From the NCBI GenBank assembly GCA_011109175.1, contig RDEW01000005.1:678335-742334 (forward strand): 64,000 nt of DNA, in the 5' to 3' direction. Source of the stretch: Dicyema japonicum. Its lineage: Eukaryota > Dicyemida > Rhombozoa > Dicyemidae. Under the pieces are notes generated by a model. That model did not search any database. It worked only from the letters and a program-made list of their open reading frames with translations, and had not been told where the DNA came from. Positions within the stretch are counted from its first letter, which is position 1. Every line of letters begins with the position of its first letter. Shown here in pieces: positions 49,370 to 60,301 of this stretch. The position numbers and the translations under genes are program-made.

Positions 49370-49590
49370 AATTGGTCGAAAGGTTGAGGTGGCGACGTAC
49401 CTCAATGTTTACTTTGCTTTATGTTGGATGAAGAGCCATATCTTCCTTCTTCCCATTAGCATGGAGGAGGTGATAAACCCGGGACACATTAGAAACCCGA
49501 AGCTATGAACAGAGGAATTGTTGGATGAGCGCATGATCCGGTTTGAAATTCATCCAGCCTGAAGTGAAAGAACTCAGAGGATCATCTGTT
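49370..49590 (+). repeat. SINE-like repeat, family B, copy 2
   Basis: GGCGGTCAATTGGTCGAAAG, GTTGAGGTGGCGACGTACCT, CTTTATGTTGGATGAAG and GGTGATAAACCCGGGACAC, in the same order as at 58.19-58.40 kb and 27.19-27.36 kb (minus). Separated by variable spacers. Confidence 0.65.
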
Positions 49591-49789
49591 CTAGTATTTT
49601 ATTTAAACAATCCACAGTGAATGTATTAGCCACGTGTTGAACACGTTTAACCAGTTCTAATGACATCAACCAACTCGAATATGTTTTGTGGATAATTAGA
49701 CAGTGGAAAATCAATAATACTTCACAAATGGAACAGCCTAAGTTGCTCCAGTATCATTTGACGTAGATGCTTCAAGTCAAAATTTTAAA

Positions 49790-50000
49790 AACTTTTATGT
49801 TCCCGAGAATTTTGTTTTCAGACCAATTCTGACCTACGCGAGTTCATCGTGGTCAATGGTCATTTCCCAATATTCTATTAACGAGTTGACCACAATCTAA
49901 AAAGCTTCAAATAGCATCATTGGCTTTAATTCTGAGTCGGCCTGGGATCACTTAGTTGGCCTGGATATTTTTTTGTAGAATCAGCATTTTTTGAGGCTCC
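49790..50000 (+). pseudogene. Non-LTR retrotransposon C-terminal relic
   Basis: RPILTYASSSWSMVISQYSI then NELTTI and KASNSIIGF match the post-thumb block seen elsewhere in the window (EPxIxYACxxW). A stop interrupts it after TTI. Old fragment. Confidence 0.55.
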
Positions 50001-50544
50001 CCTAAAAGTGCTTGTTTTCGGCCTAAGAGTTATTAAATTCGTTTTATCGTTGACAATCGATATCCTCATTTTTGGGGAATGTACCACCAACTGATCCTCA
50101 TCTCTTTCTCCATACCGGAGTCAGCCACTTGTCTTCCAGCATCTAATATTACATCCGCATAGTTGACTCATGCCACTTCCAAAGTTGGTTCGAAGCAGAT
50201 ATGAAATCCTCATTGTAGACCTTAACCTCCTGCTTGTACTCAACCCCCATACTATCTACAATATTTTCCAAGACGACTTATTGGAGGTAAGTCATAATAG
50301 CTTCTTCAATGGATAGTCTATCAATGTAATTCTTGAAGCACTTAGAGACACTCATAATTCATACTTGATGTCTTTGGGAAGTGAGAGCTCTAACCTTTTT
50401 CGTTTCTTAACTCCATACATTCTGCAGATATGCAAATATTAATAAATTTATAAATTATTAAAGACATCAAATTAAATTGTCATAATCAATATTTGATTAT
50501 AATGTTATTAATAATTAGCCAACTAATAATAATAATAATAAATA

Positions 50545-50620
50545 ACTGGCTTAATGGCTGGTTGGCTACATTGGAGGTGGCTTGTTGGGATTATTAATCG
50601 AAAATGGTGATTCCCGCCCA
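50545..50620 (+). repeat. Repeat pair member, possible tRNA-like SINE (family C, copy 1)
   Basis: TGGCTTAATGGCTGGTTGGC ... ATTAATCGAAAATGGTGATT CCCG is aligned by eye with 51485-51561. TGGCTTAATGG fits a box A; GGTGATTCCCG is a poor box B. Confidence 0.4.
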
Positions 50621-51484
50621 TAAAAGGAAAAAGGCTGTTACTTTTTATAATAACTTTGATGCTATTAAATCATCTTTAAACTTATTTGTTCCATCAACAC
50701 AGGAAGCTATTCGTGAGTATTAAATATTTGTAAGAGCCTTTTATGGTTATCTTCTTCTGAATCCAACAAGAGACCCAAAACGCACAAACTACCACGTATG
50801 TTTGTTACCATGTTTTTCTGTTTATTTATTAGATTCAACTTAATCATTTCGTCTTCACTACATGTAAGCCACATTGCCTATTCTAAATGTGTAAGAATGA
50901 GAGAACACAAAAGACACCAGAGGTTTCGAATTTAAAAAGCATTGACAAAACAGGCCTCCTCTTTTTTGTCCTCAATTTCCCTGGTGGATTTAGATTACAT
51001 GACTAATCTCTGGGAGTTCTATTTTTGAATATTACATTCCTCGTAGCCGTCGGTTTCCTTCGTTTTAAACTGCTAGGACTGGGTAGCTATTAGGATGATC
51101 TAGGAATGTTGTCACTGTCTGGTTGATGGTTGGCTACAAAGTAAAAGGTTCTCCCACATTTTCTCAGAACTGTAATATGGACATCTACCACGTGCTAGAA
51201 ACCTTTTATTATCTTCCAAATGAGGTAAACTGTAATCACAGGGCGATAGCAACGAGAGAAGTGCACACAATTTCAATATTTAAATATTAAGTGTTCCCTT
51301 GATCTGAGCACTCATTAATCTAACGTATTCAGTTCCTACCGCCATATTCGTGAAAAGATAAGTCCTCCTTCACAAGTCAGTCCAGAATCACAGTTGTGGG
51401 AACCCCTCCAAGAATGTTTCTATTATTAAAGAAATCAAATTTTCATAGTAAATATCTGAGCATGATGTTGTGAGAAATTTGCCG

Positions 51485-51561
51485 CCAGGCTTAATGATTG
51501 GTTAGTTCAACGTGGAGGGAATTGTTGGGGTCGTACATTAATAGAAAGTGGTGGTTCTCGA
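51485..51561 (+). repeat. Repeat pair member, possible tRNA-like SINE (family C, copy 2)
   Basis: AGGCTTAATGATTGGTTAG ... ATTAATAGAAAGTGGTGGTT CTCG, partner of the repeat at 50545-50620, same orientation, about 940 bp apart. The sequence from 50.0 to 52.04 kb is otherwise unassigned and AT-rich. Confidence 0.4.
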
Positions 51562-52047
51562 GTTTTTTTAAACAATTTTGTTTTGTTCTTTAGAAAATTA
51601 TACTTTATACTTGAACATTCGTAATAGGAATGGGAGATAACTCTTATTATTAAATGACTTCCACAAAACCATAATAGCCTAGCTCTGGAAAATACACAAT
51701 TCTAAACGTCAATTTCCCCTATTGTTAACTAGTCGTCTCAACTCTAGGATACCCTTTAAAAAACAAAAAAGAAAACCTTTATGTGTCTAATTTTTCTATA
51801 AAAATAATATTCAAAAAATTATCATTTCTTTGATCTATTTTGATGGTATTAACCCAACGTTAATCATAACACCGCCATCTCCTAGTAATCAATACGACAC
51901 GTCCTTAGATCTTCTAATTACACCAACATCAATTCATAATCGATTATATTAAGCTTTGTTGTCTATTAATTATGAAATGAGCAGTCTTTATTAATGATGT
52001 GTCTGGAAGGTAGACAAATTCACTAATTTGAAGTTTATTAGTGGTCT

Positions 52048-52440
52048 TATGTGGTAGATTCGATCAAATTTGAAAAATTATCGGATATTTTTGCAGCTCA
52101 AGCCGACCGAAGACCGGACGGAACCACTCTTTTCCCATGGGAGAATGGTAAATACCTTGGCTGGGACGCCACCTGTGTTGATAGCCTCTCTCCCTCCAAC
52201 CTATCAACGACAGCAACTGACCTAAGCTCTGCTATGGAGAAGGCTGCGACCCTAAAGATAAAAAATACGAATCATTGGAAGCAGGTCACTGACCCTGCTA
52301 AACAGGATCGGCTCGCTCATCGCCAAGAAGAAAAACGATAGGAGAAAGGAGCTGGCTCATTGAGCGCATTTCCTTGCAAATCGTCTGGGGAAATGTGTTT
52401 TCAATTATGAAAGCAGCCATCAGTTGTCAACTGTTAATTT
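52048..52440 (+). mobile_element. Retroelement C-terminal endonuclease-like module, copy 4
   Basis: FAAQADRRPDGTTLFPW then KYLGWDATCVDSLSPSNLS is the best-preserved RPDG...WDAT motif in the window, in an open frame of 96 codons. After a shift the tail reads RSWLIERISLQIVWGNVFSIM, the counterpart of REGLWLRQKIGIAILRGNSFAI in the 78-385 and 6030-6575 copies. The central SSG...ELGG part is deleted. RPD + 15 residues + D resembles the restriction-like endonuclease signature. Confidence 0.7.
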
Positions 52441-52444
52441 TTGT

Positions 52445-53590
52445 GTTTAAATAAAATTTGGTTTTTCATTTAATCTTTCACATAAACAGGTGCACAGTGT
52501 ATCCCACGTGGGAAATTGTCTGTACACGAGAATGTGAGAAGTGCGTGGATCCTGAGAAGAACACCTGGGGAAGATAGGAGGCTACTGATGTGGGAATTTA
52601 TAATGGGAATGTCTTTCGCCTACGAGTTCCACAGAACGCCAGACACCCTAAGGATCTCTAGGAAGTGCGCATTTGGTAGTTACTTCCGCTTAGTCTCCGG
52701 TTTCTTTCACTTGAAGTGACGGGGGAACAGAATATCTACAAAATGGACTCAATAAGTAATTGGTCACCAAACTTGAGAATCATTACTGTTAAGAACCACG
52801 TATTCTGATGAAACACAAGTCAGTTTTAAGGAGAATTAAGAATTTTAACATTGGCATTATAATCCATAACGATTCTACTGGGATTTAGGGAGTAAAGCTA
52901 ATTAATTCAAAATAGATTGAATATTCTGAGTAATATTGATTTCCTCCTTACAATCAGTTTTGCAATTTTGTCAAACCACTCAAACGTGATAACACAAGTC
53001 AGGATATCTTAAAGTGCACATTCTAATCATCAAAACAAGCCAAAACCACAAAAGTCATTAAAATATTAAAAATTGAAAAATCATACTGAGAATACAAGTC
53101 ATTTGCCAAAAATTATTCCAATAAACACTAAAACCAATTACTTTGTTAGGACGCCACTTGTATCGATAACTTTTTTATTTCCAACCGCACGCTGTGAGTT
53201 ACAAGCAGGAAAGGCCACAGTGAGAGGCAAAACCCTCGAGACTATTACCTCTGCTGATTTAATTGCTTGATTACTAAAACGAGTAAAATTGTCCTATATG
53301 ACTAAACACGTTTAAACAAGCTAAAATCAGCCAATTTGGAAAATTATAATCGCATCCATGCTACAATCACAGTAATTATGGTTTTCATGTCACCTGCATA
53401 GCCTACATTTCACGAATAACTTATTTCCCTAACCAAGCAACAATCAAACAGTTGCCTTTAAAATGGCAGCAGGACAGACGCCAAGCTACCTATCAGGATT
53501 CCTTTCATGACCATAAATTATCAAAACAGAGAAACTTGTAATATTAAATTAGTGTTATACATAATTTACACATCAATATTGAATAATCCT
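52445..53590. other. Intergenic, nothing recognised
   Basis: An open frame at 52.49-52.72 kb (67 codons) has no resemblance to a known family. No other feature recognised before the 3' end of the Cdh1 gene. Confidence 0.35.
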
Positions 53591-55020
53591 CTACCGAATA
53601 TAATTATCCAACATAAGCACAGACTTTGAGCGGCTTGGGGGCTCGTTCGCATCAAAGAGGAGCCAAAACCTGAGGGACTCGTCTCCAGATCCCGTAACAA
53701 TTGTCCTCCCATCGGGTGATAAGGCCACATAGAGGACACGTGCACTATGCCCAGGTAGTTTAACCGTTGGAGTCATCAGGGGGTACTTCCACACGACAAT
53801 TTCATTAAGAGAATATCCGTGGGTGGTAACCAGTTCATTAGAGTTCTTCGACCACAACATGTTACATATTTGGGAGTCCGTTTGGTGATGAGAGAGTGCC
53901 TGGCCTGTCAAAGAGTTCCAGAATCGTATCTCCTGGTCAGCCGTTCCTCCTCCGGAAGCTAGGAGGCCTCGTTTGTGCGGGGACCATGCAAGGGCTTTCA
54001 CCGCGGCCCTGTGTTGAGTGAATTGATACGCCGGAGTGCCAGTGCTTCCAAATACGTCCCACAGGAGAAGGTTGTTGTCATTCCCACCGGAAGCCAGGTA
54101 CCTCCCATCAGGGGAGAACTTGATTCCACACACCTCCTGCTTGTGGCCAGCCAGAATACGGGTCTTCGAGCACATGGAATTGGAGTCTTTACATGAGTAT
54201 CCACCTGTTCGTAAATCTCTCAAAGAAATGGTTTTGTCACGTGATCCACTTGCCAGGACCGTCTCATTCCACGTGAGTGCTCCAATCCTGCTGCTATGGG
54301 ATCTGAAAGACTGGATCTCCTTGCCTTCCTCAATACTATAGATCAACGTTCTTCCAGTATTCGTTGCTATAGCAACATGGTTGTCCAAATGGGAGCAGGA
54401 GACAGAGCAAACGGTCTCGTTTCCAGGAAGTTCACACAGTCTGATCACTTCAGAACTTTGGGAATTCCAAATGTAAACGACCTTGTCAAGGGCCACAGCC
54501 AGGTTCTCAAAAGGGGACCAGTCCACAAGGCTCAAATAGAAATCATCCTTCAGTAGTGGAGCCTCCAGCGTCTTGAATGGGTTTTTCGAAATTTTCCGTG
54601 GTTTCTCTAGCACGGAATCCAGCATTTACGACTTTTTTCGCTCAAAACCGTGTTTTTCCATGCATAATAGTCCGTTTTTCCAGTCGGAATTTTACGCACG
54701 TGTTTAAACTCAAAGTAATTGGTGGTTTCAGTGAGTTTCTTGACCTCTTCTCTAGCCTCCGGAGCATAGGAATTGAGAGTCTCGTTGGCTAAGAGATCCT
54801 TGTAGACTTTATTCTCAGAAAATTCAGAGCTTTCGTCCAAAGAGTCGTCAGATTGTTGTATTTCGCTATTCGAGAACCAATCGATTGAATCTGAAGTATT
54901 TTTGGAGAGTATTGAAGGCATTAAACGTTCAGAATACAAATTCTTCTTCACTGGATTAGAGGGGGTAGAATCCTTCCCAATTTGACGTAATATTCGTTTC
55001 TCAAAACTGTCATCTTTCAT
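53591..55020 (-). CDS. FZR1: Cdh1/fizzy-related APC/C activator
   Basis: Recruits substrates to the anaphase-promoting complex in late mitosis and G1. Exon 1 (55020-54633): MKDDSFEKRILRQIGKD as in FZR1, a C-box-like SERLMPSI, then KDLLANETL. A 26-nt GT-AG intron (54607-54632) joins ...LSEK to KPRKISKNPFKTLEAPLLKD, exactly the FZR1 context. Exon 2 encodes seven WD40 repeats, including LASGSRDKTISLRD, GHKQEVCGIKFSPDGRYLAS, GGNDNNLLLWD, KALAWSPHKRGLLASGGGTA and ELVTTHGYSLNEIVVWKYP. It ends DNYIR, the IR tail that binds the APC/C. The C-box differs from the usual DR(F/Y)IPxR (ERLMPSI). Cdc20 is excluded by the KISKxPFKxLDAP and N-terminal matches. Confidence 0.96.
54607..54632 (-). other. 26-nt GT-AG intron of FZR1
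   Basis: Removing GTCGTAAATG...GTGCTAG restores one continuous frame between LSEK and KPRKIS. It contains in-frame stops, so it must be spliced. Confidence 0.95.
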
Positions 55021-55645
55021 GTCCCCACGTCGAATTTTGATATCTAATTATTTATCACTTTTTAGCGGGAAATATAATTAATTTTTAATCAAAATATAAT
55101 ATTAAATATATTTTTATAACTTAAATCAACATAATATTGACATTTTAATTAATATTCATAATAAAGAAATACCAACCAGGGCACGTCAACCACAAACGTA
55201 TTTATGAACTAATTAAATATTATTATTATTTTTATTCATAAATATATTTTTTTATTTTTAAATATTATTTAAAATTCGTTAACATTAAAATTTATTTGAA
55301 ATTTTATTCTTAAGTGGTTCATGTATCATCAATATTACTGTCATAGCTGTGTGTAATTAAAAATCGATTATTCATGCTTTTAGAAGCGAAATATCCTTTT
55401 TGGATGACATTGTTCGTCATTATTCATTCGGTAACATCATAATTGTATTATTAAAATTGATTTTTTTATTTTTGACAATTTTTTGTATAAATAGTACATT
55501 CGGGATAATACTGACAACCGACAGCATTCCGCGGACGACTGAGATCCACACTACCGATCGTCCAGTACGAGAACCTCAAAAGATTGGAAGGTGTCTCAGA
55601 GAAGACTTTGTTTGACTACAAAAGCTTGCTTGTGACAGGAACAAG
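55021..55645. other. 5' flank of FZR1 and AT-rich intergenic
   Basis: Very AT-rich; an open frame at 55.40-55.62 kb lacks an ATG. Nothing else recognised. Confidence 0.35.
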
Positions 55646-55649
55646 TGAG

Positions 55650-55815
55650 GGAGGATGACGTCGTGGTTAAATTCCAAGATTGCACGTGCTCTGCCCTGAC
55701 CATGCATCAGAAAGTACCTTGTTCTTCTCAAGGCATTACTTGTCCATGGGAGACTAAGCCACTGTCTCACCAGATATCGTTGATCAGCTCAGCCGTTTAA
55801 CCACTAGCTAATAGG
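55650..55815 (-). repeat. tRNA-like SINE relic
   Basis: Minus strand TTAGCTAGTGGTTAAACGGC TGAGC resembles a Leu/Ser-type box A and D-arm. About 45 bp on, GTGGCTTAGTCTCCC is a weak box B. No second copy was found. Confidence 0.45.
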
Positions 55816-56390
55816 TACCTGGGGTGACAATTCTGGAGTGCTGATCTTAGAATGTCTGCGGGCCTTATAGAAAAAGATTTTTTGGAGTCTTCTTTGAAAA
55901 TTAGAAAGAATCAGAGTTTTTGGACTTGAGTAGTAGAAAGATTAGGCAGTCAGATAGACATCATAAGCTCAGCATTTCGATGTGATCTCCAACTGCAGTG
56001 TCTTCGTCTCCCAGTATAGGAGGTCAACAGATATTTTTTATCGTGTGCCATCTATGACATGAATATGACTTGGCGAGTAGGTTCAGGAGCTCTCGGACTG
56101 TCGTCTTACGATTTTTTAAAAAACACGAAAATATATCTCAGACCTTCGAAAAAATGCTGACTATGCGAACTGATTTCCTTCGCAATCCTAAGAAGGAATA
56201 GCCACGCAATTTGAGGTTAAGGACCACGTGGATCATTATTTAACAAAATTAATAATTTTTAGGATGAATTAACGGATTCCAGAATTTTAGTGGAGATTTT
56301 TGAATTTTTTCCTCCATACAATGACTTCTAAAATAACTCAATGATTATAGAATATCTATCCCTCGTTACTCCAATTTGGGCAGACTGAAT

Positions 56391-56600
56391 TCAAACACAG
56401 AAATTGGAGCATCCATGCTTCCCTATTTCAAATTGACTTTTTTGCGTAGAAGCGAACATTGCCACGTGTGATTTTCTGGTGAAGCTTTTAGGCGGTTCTT
56501 CGAAGTCAAATCCACACAAGGTCAATATCTCTTGCACGGTCCATGTTATTGCCTCAGATCTTCGCTGTCTTGATGCAATTATGAGGTCATCATAAGTCAA
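56391..56600 (-). pseudogene. Reverse transcriptase relic around the YADD motif
   Basis: LTYDDLIIASRQRRSEAITW aligns with (L/T)YADDIVIASRD in the better copies, with the Ala missing. The rest of the ORF is unrelated to known RT blocks. The remaining 55.82-57.14 kb is unassigned. Confidence 0.45.
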
Positions 56601-57148
56601 AATGATGGTGATCTAAGACATCTACACTCACCAAAAGCAATTATAGCCTCTTCCAACTCTTCCTGCTGCATGGGACCTCCTCAGCACGTCTAGATAATCA
56701 CAGATTTATCTGCTTCTTAATATGCTTGTCCAGCAGTGATGGTAAAGGTGCACGTGGGCGACAACAGTACTTCAATCCATGAGGAAGTCGTCCATAGCTC
56801 CATTGGCATGGTTCGACCATGTTATGAGTCATAAGCTTCATTTAAAATTCAACAATATCCAGACACAACCATCTCGCTGAGGATCTTGCATATAGTGCCT
56901 GTTCTTTATTTTGTTAGGTCATGTTACTCCACGAATTGTCCATAACCAGGATAAAGGGTAGAAGATGTCCACTCCTTGTTGTAAGAACCCTTTCAGTGGA
57001 GTGGGATAGAAAATTGTCATTTTGCGTTAAATCCTGATTCTGGGTGCCTCCAAAAACATGTGGATCACACGACGCCACTCTGTTAAAAAAGAAAGAAGAA
57101 ACAAATCTCAGTCAAGTGCCATATAACAGCAAGCGGCAATTCGATCTT

Positions 57149-57471
57149 ATTTAATAAAGTGGCTTTTAATTCAAACTACAATGATAAAATTATTTCCAAA
57201 GACCAAGGGTAACCAAACCAACTAACTTATCGATCCTGACTCGCTCCAGCATTCCAGAACTTGTCACCAGGTAACGACGTTGTCCCCTGGGAAGAATTGT
57301 TGAATCCTCTTGATGCAGGCCAGGCATTAGGCGTCTCCTCAGTAAGGTGGATCCAGTGACGTCATCGGAAAGAAAATAATTTTGACAAACTATCTACGTA
57401 GCACCACAAGGCGCCACGATGGAGTTAAAAATTTAATAAAGTGGCTTTTAATTCAAACTACAATGATAAAA
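57149..57471 (-). repeat. Family X repeat (copy 3) between perfect 41-bp direct repeats
   Basis: The 41 bp starting ATTTAATAAAGTGGCTTTTA and ending ACTACAATGATAAAA occur at 57149-57189 and 57431-57471 with no mismatch seen. The 241 bp between them (57190-57430) are the family X repeat in minus orientation: GTGGCGCCTTGTGGTGCTAC, GGATCCACCTTACTGAGGAG, ACAAGTTCTGG and TTGGTTTGGTTACCCTTGG. The direct repeats are absent from the other two copies, so they are flank, not part of the repeat. They end 46 bp before the TMEM186 stop codon. Confidence 0.85.
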
Positions 57472-57517
57472 AATAAAATAATTTTCATAAAAACTAAAAA
57501 AATAAAAATTTAAAAAA

Positions 57518-58071
57518 TTAAATAAATTCTCCAAAAATAAAACGGAATTTGGCTTTGTTGTCAATAATACCATACTTTCGTGACACAACATAAAAATTCT
57601 TTCTCCACGGATATTTACTTGTAAATGTTTATCTTGAAGGTAGAAAATTCACTAGAAATATTAATTCCAGGAATAAGCGAACTCACGGGAAGATAATCGT
57701 GGACATAACTCCCCCAAAGGTTGATTCTTGAAATTTCAATGATCTTCAACGATTTGTCGATTTTTATTGAGCCGACAAATCTTTGCAAGTAAAAACTGAT
57801 CAGACAAACACAAACCATCAACAAAGTAGAAAATATCGCCGTTTTTTTGGAATTTTTCGTGAAAAGCACTTGCAACGTAAATAGTCACTACAAATCCGGA
57901 GCAGTACAAATTCATCCTTACTATTGATTGAACTATCTTTATTTGAGGCATGTGGTAGACGATTTGAAAACCTTGTGGTTTAAATTTTGACTTTTCTGCA
58001 TATAATTTTGACTTTTCCGGAAAATTGATAGACCTAAAGATAGTCTTGAATTTGCTTTTAAGTGAATGCAT
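57518..58071 (-). CDS. TMEM186: TMEM186-like mitochondrial complex I assembly protein
   Basis: TMEM186 is an inner-membrane member of the complex I assembly (MCIA) machinery. From ATG 58071: basic start MHSLKSKFKTIFRS, then FQIVYHMPQIKIVQSIVRMN, a first membrane segment YCSGFVVTIYVASAF, a second segment LLMVCVCLISFYLQRFVG, then LKIIEISRINLWGSY and NFYVVSRKYGIIDNKAKF before the stop at 57518. The order and the 'RFVG...NLWG...FYV--RYG' pattern follow vertebrate TMEM186. Two +1 slips are needed: one in an A7 run near 57.84 kb and one near 57.62 kb. They may be base-call errors, since both flanks stay conserved; otherwise the copy is a pseudogene. Confidence 0.65.
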
Positions 58072-58184
58072 GAACCACGTGAAGCAGATTTGATTTTTAA
58101 AATTATTTATTTATAATTAAAATATAATTCAAATTTTTTAATGATTGCTTATTTTAGACCTGATATGGTCGTTGGGGGATAAAA

Positions 58185-58400
58185 GATGCACCCTCAGTAT
58201 CAACTAACCAAGTGGTTAATCGGTCGAAAGATCAAAAAGTGACGTTCCTCCATTTCACTAAATGTTTACTCGGCTTCATGATGGATGAAAGCTTTTGTGA
58301 TTATTCTTGTAAGAATACGATAGGTGACTGATTCGGGAGATATCCGAAGCTTTGAACAATGGAAGTGTAGATGCAAGTAGGATTTGGGTTTGACCTCTAT
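58185..58400 (+). repeat. SINE-like repeat, family B, copy 3
   Basis: CCAAGTGGTTAATCGGTCGA (Leu/Ser-like box A), GTGACGTTCCTCC, CTTCATGATGGATGAAAG and GGTGACTGATTCGGGAG, collinear with 49.37-49.59 kb. Confidence 0.65.
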
Positions 58401-58734
58401 ATTTCTTTCAAATTCTACACGTGGTATATTGTGGCATTTAAATCCGCTGATTTTTGCCATAAAGAAAGTTTGCTACCTAGTCCTGGTCTCCTTTGAAACT
58501 ACAGCCATGGAAATCTACTGCTTGATCCTGGAACCTTCACTGCTAGCCACTGGTTTCCTCCATTTGAAGGAACTGTTGGTAAATGAATAAATAAACCACA
58601 CTATATGTTAATTTTGAATGGGTATTGGATTCATTCTCAGTGTTATTATCCCCCTTTCTCAGAGTATGGTGGTAGCACAAGTAAAATTCAATTTCTGCTT
58701 CTAACAAAATTGTAGGACCTACGCATGGTTGCTG

Positions 58735-59114
58735 TGGGGATGTCTCATTTATTTATTTAATAACCCCGGGAACACCGGGAAGGAAAGACGAAAAAGTCAA
58801 ACAGTTAGGTGATCCCAGTCCTCGCAATCAATTGTGCCATTCGACGTCTGTGATCTTCCATTGTCCCCACTACTTTCCGGAAAAGCCTTCTATCGGTCTT
58901 GCAGAGGAATCCAATCGGGGAGGGAAATTTCTTATCCAATCGGTTTTCTCTTGCCATGGAAAGGATCAGGCGAAGAGGGTTTCCATCTTCCTCACAGACG
59001 CGAAGAAATCCGGAACCACGACTACGGATCTTAGCTCCCATGAGTAGTGGGTTGACTGTTGATCCATTACGTGGGCAAAGCATACTGATTGTTTTCTGGT
59101 GGGGATGTCTCATT
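58735..59114 (-). mobile_element. 5'-truncated non-LTR retrotransposon with 15-bp target-site duplication
   Basis: The element (58750-59099) is read on the minus strand and starts inside the C-terminal domain: KTISMLCPRNGSTVNPLLMG, SMARENRLDKKFPSPIGFLC, RRLFRKVVGT, closely matching the 11.4-11.7 kb end of the 2A-bearing element. It finishes with a GTTATTAAATAAATAAA tail. TGGGGATGTCTCATT occurs at 58735-58749 and 59100-59114, directly flanking both ends. The duplication, truncation and tail are the hallmarks of target-primed reverse transcription. Confidence 0.93.
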
Positions 59115-59376
59115 GGGTCTGAAAAAACGAAAGACGGTGAATCATGGAAGAAAGAAAAGTCTAAAATGAGTTGGTAGTTGATTCCTTAAGAGGAGAGGAC
59201 TTCCTCGATAATACTTAGACATGCTTCACTTAACCTCTAATAAAAATTCTCTGGAAAATGAAATTCTAATGATCATTCAATGTGATTGTCCCAGCAATTA
59301 AGGTCTTTTGAGAGCTGAGGAATACGTCAATTCAATCACTGTAAACAAAATGAACAGTAATCGCTAATAATATTAA

Positions 59377-59861
59377 ATGAGCGACAAAACTCCGAAACTG
59401 AGCACGTGAAGGTTAAATATAGGCTATAATCAAGATTGTGAGTAACACGTGGAATTTATTTTCGGGCAAATTACCAACTGTGGGATTTTGGTATTAACGG
59501 AACTTTTTGAAAACATCCCGCTTACAGAAATTTGTTTGATTTTGCAGCGGAAAATAAAGAGGAGCTAATTTTGGAGGAGAAATTCATAAAACATGCAAAT
59601 CGGTTTGCAAATTCCATCAACTTTGCGATTCAAAACATCGATAGCTTCGAAAATAAGGTAAGACCCCTGCTATTAGGACTCGGGCGGAAGCATATAAAAC
59701 AGAATGGATTCGAAGCTGAGTTTTTTGACAACTGTGTCGTACAAAACGTTCTAAAAAGCCAACTAGATGAGGAGTATACCAACTCTACTAAGCAAGCATG
59801 GGACCTCGTTTTAGCTGTTGTTATTGAAACTTTGAAGGAAGGAGCTCAATCGATGCTCTAA
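59377..59861 (+). CDS. Globin (neuroglobin-like), with apparent frame slips
   Basis: Heme protein of the single-domain animal type. The start reads MSDKTPK, and after a likely 29-nt intron, IVSNTWNLFSGKLPTVGF (A-B helices), LTELFENIPLT (B-C), NLFDFAAENKEELILEEKFI, KHANRFANSINFAIQNIDS (His in KH = distal E7 position), LLLGLGRKHIKQNGF (His in RKH = proximal F8), and AWDLVLAVVIETLKEGA (H helix). Both heme histidines are present. One base is missing, by frame, at three places near 59.39, 59.50 and 59.53 kb, each within a short A or T run. Either the sequence has homopolymer errors or the gene is recently dead. The last 110 codons are intact. Confidence 0.75.
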
Positions 59862-60019
59862 TAATTCATTAACATAAATAATCCAATTTATTTCGTAAAA
59901 TACTAATTACTCCCAAATCTGTGATCTTTGATGATTTTATTAGATTTGGCTGATGATCATTGACGTTTTTGAATCGAGTACATAAAGCTAGGGGAACCAT
60001 ATTTTCAAGTCAACTATAA

Positions 60020-60301
60020 TTCCAATTCCACTTAATATCAACTTTCACACGTGTGACTCCCTATCCTCTTCTAACATCACCGGAAGTGGAGTTAAGGTTG
60101 ATAACATCCGTTGTAAGAAGGCGGAGAAGGCAAAGGAAAGAAATACCAAGGGTTTCTAGATTAATTGCTGCGAGGCAATTGGGAGATATAGAAAGTCTTT
60201 CCTCAGGACCCTGTGACGTCTGGACGCATTCAGAAGCCGAACAACCCAGTGACTCTTCTGTCGATCTCGATAGCTACCATGGGGCGAATTGTGAGCATTA
60301 A
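60020..60301 (+). other. Open frame without ATG, unidentified
   Basis: An open frame with VVRRRRRQRKEIPRVSRL and an acidic, Ser-rich C-terminus. It has no ATG and no clear acceptor site at its 5' side. It could be a last exon of an unknown gene or chance. Confidence 0.2.

Noticed and set aside
55400-55615. 71-codon ORF with a hydrophobic N-terminus that looks like a secreted protein
   Set aside because: There is no ATG at its start (the first codon is TTG), and no acceptor site was evident.
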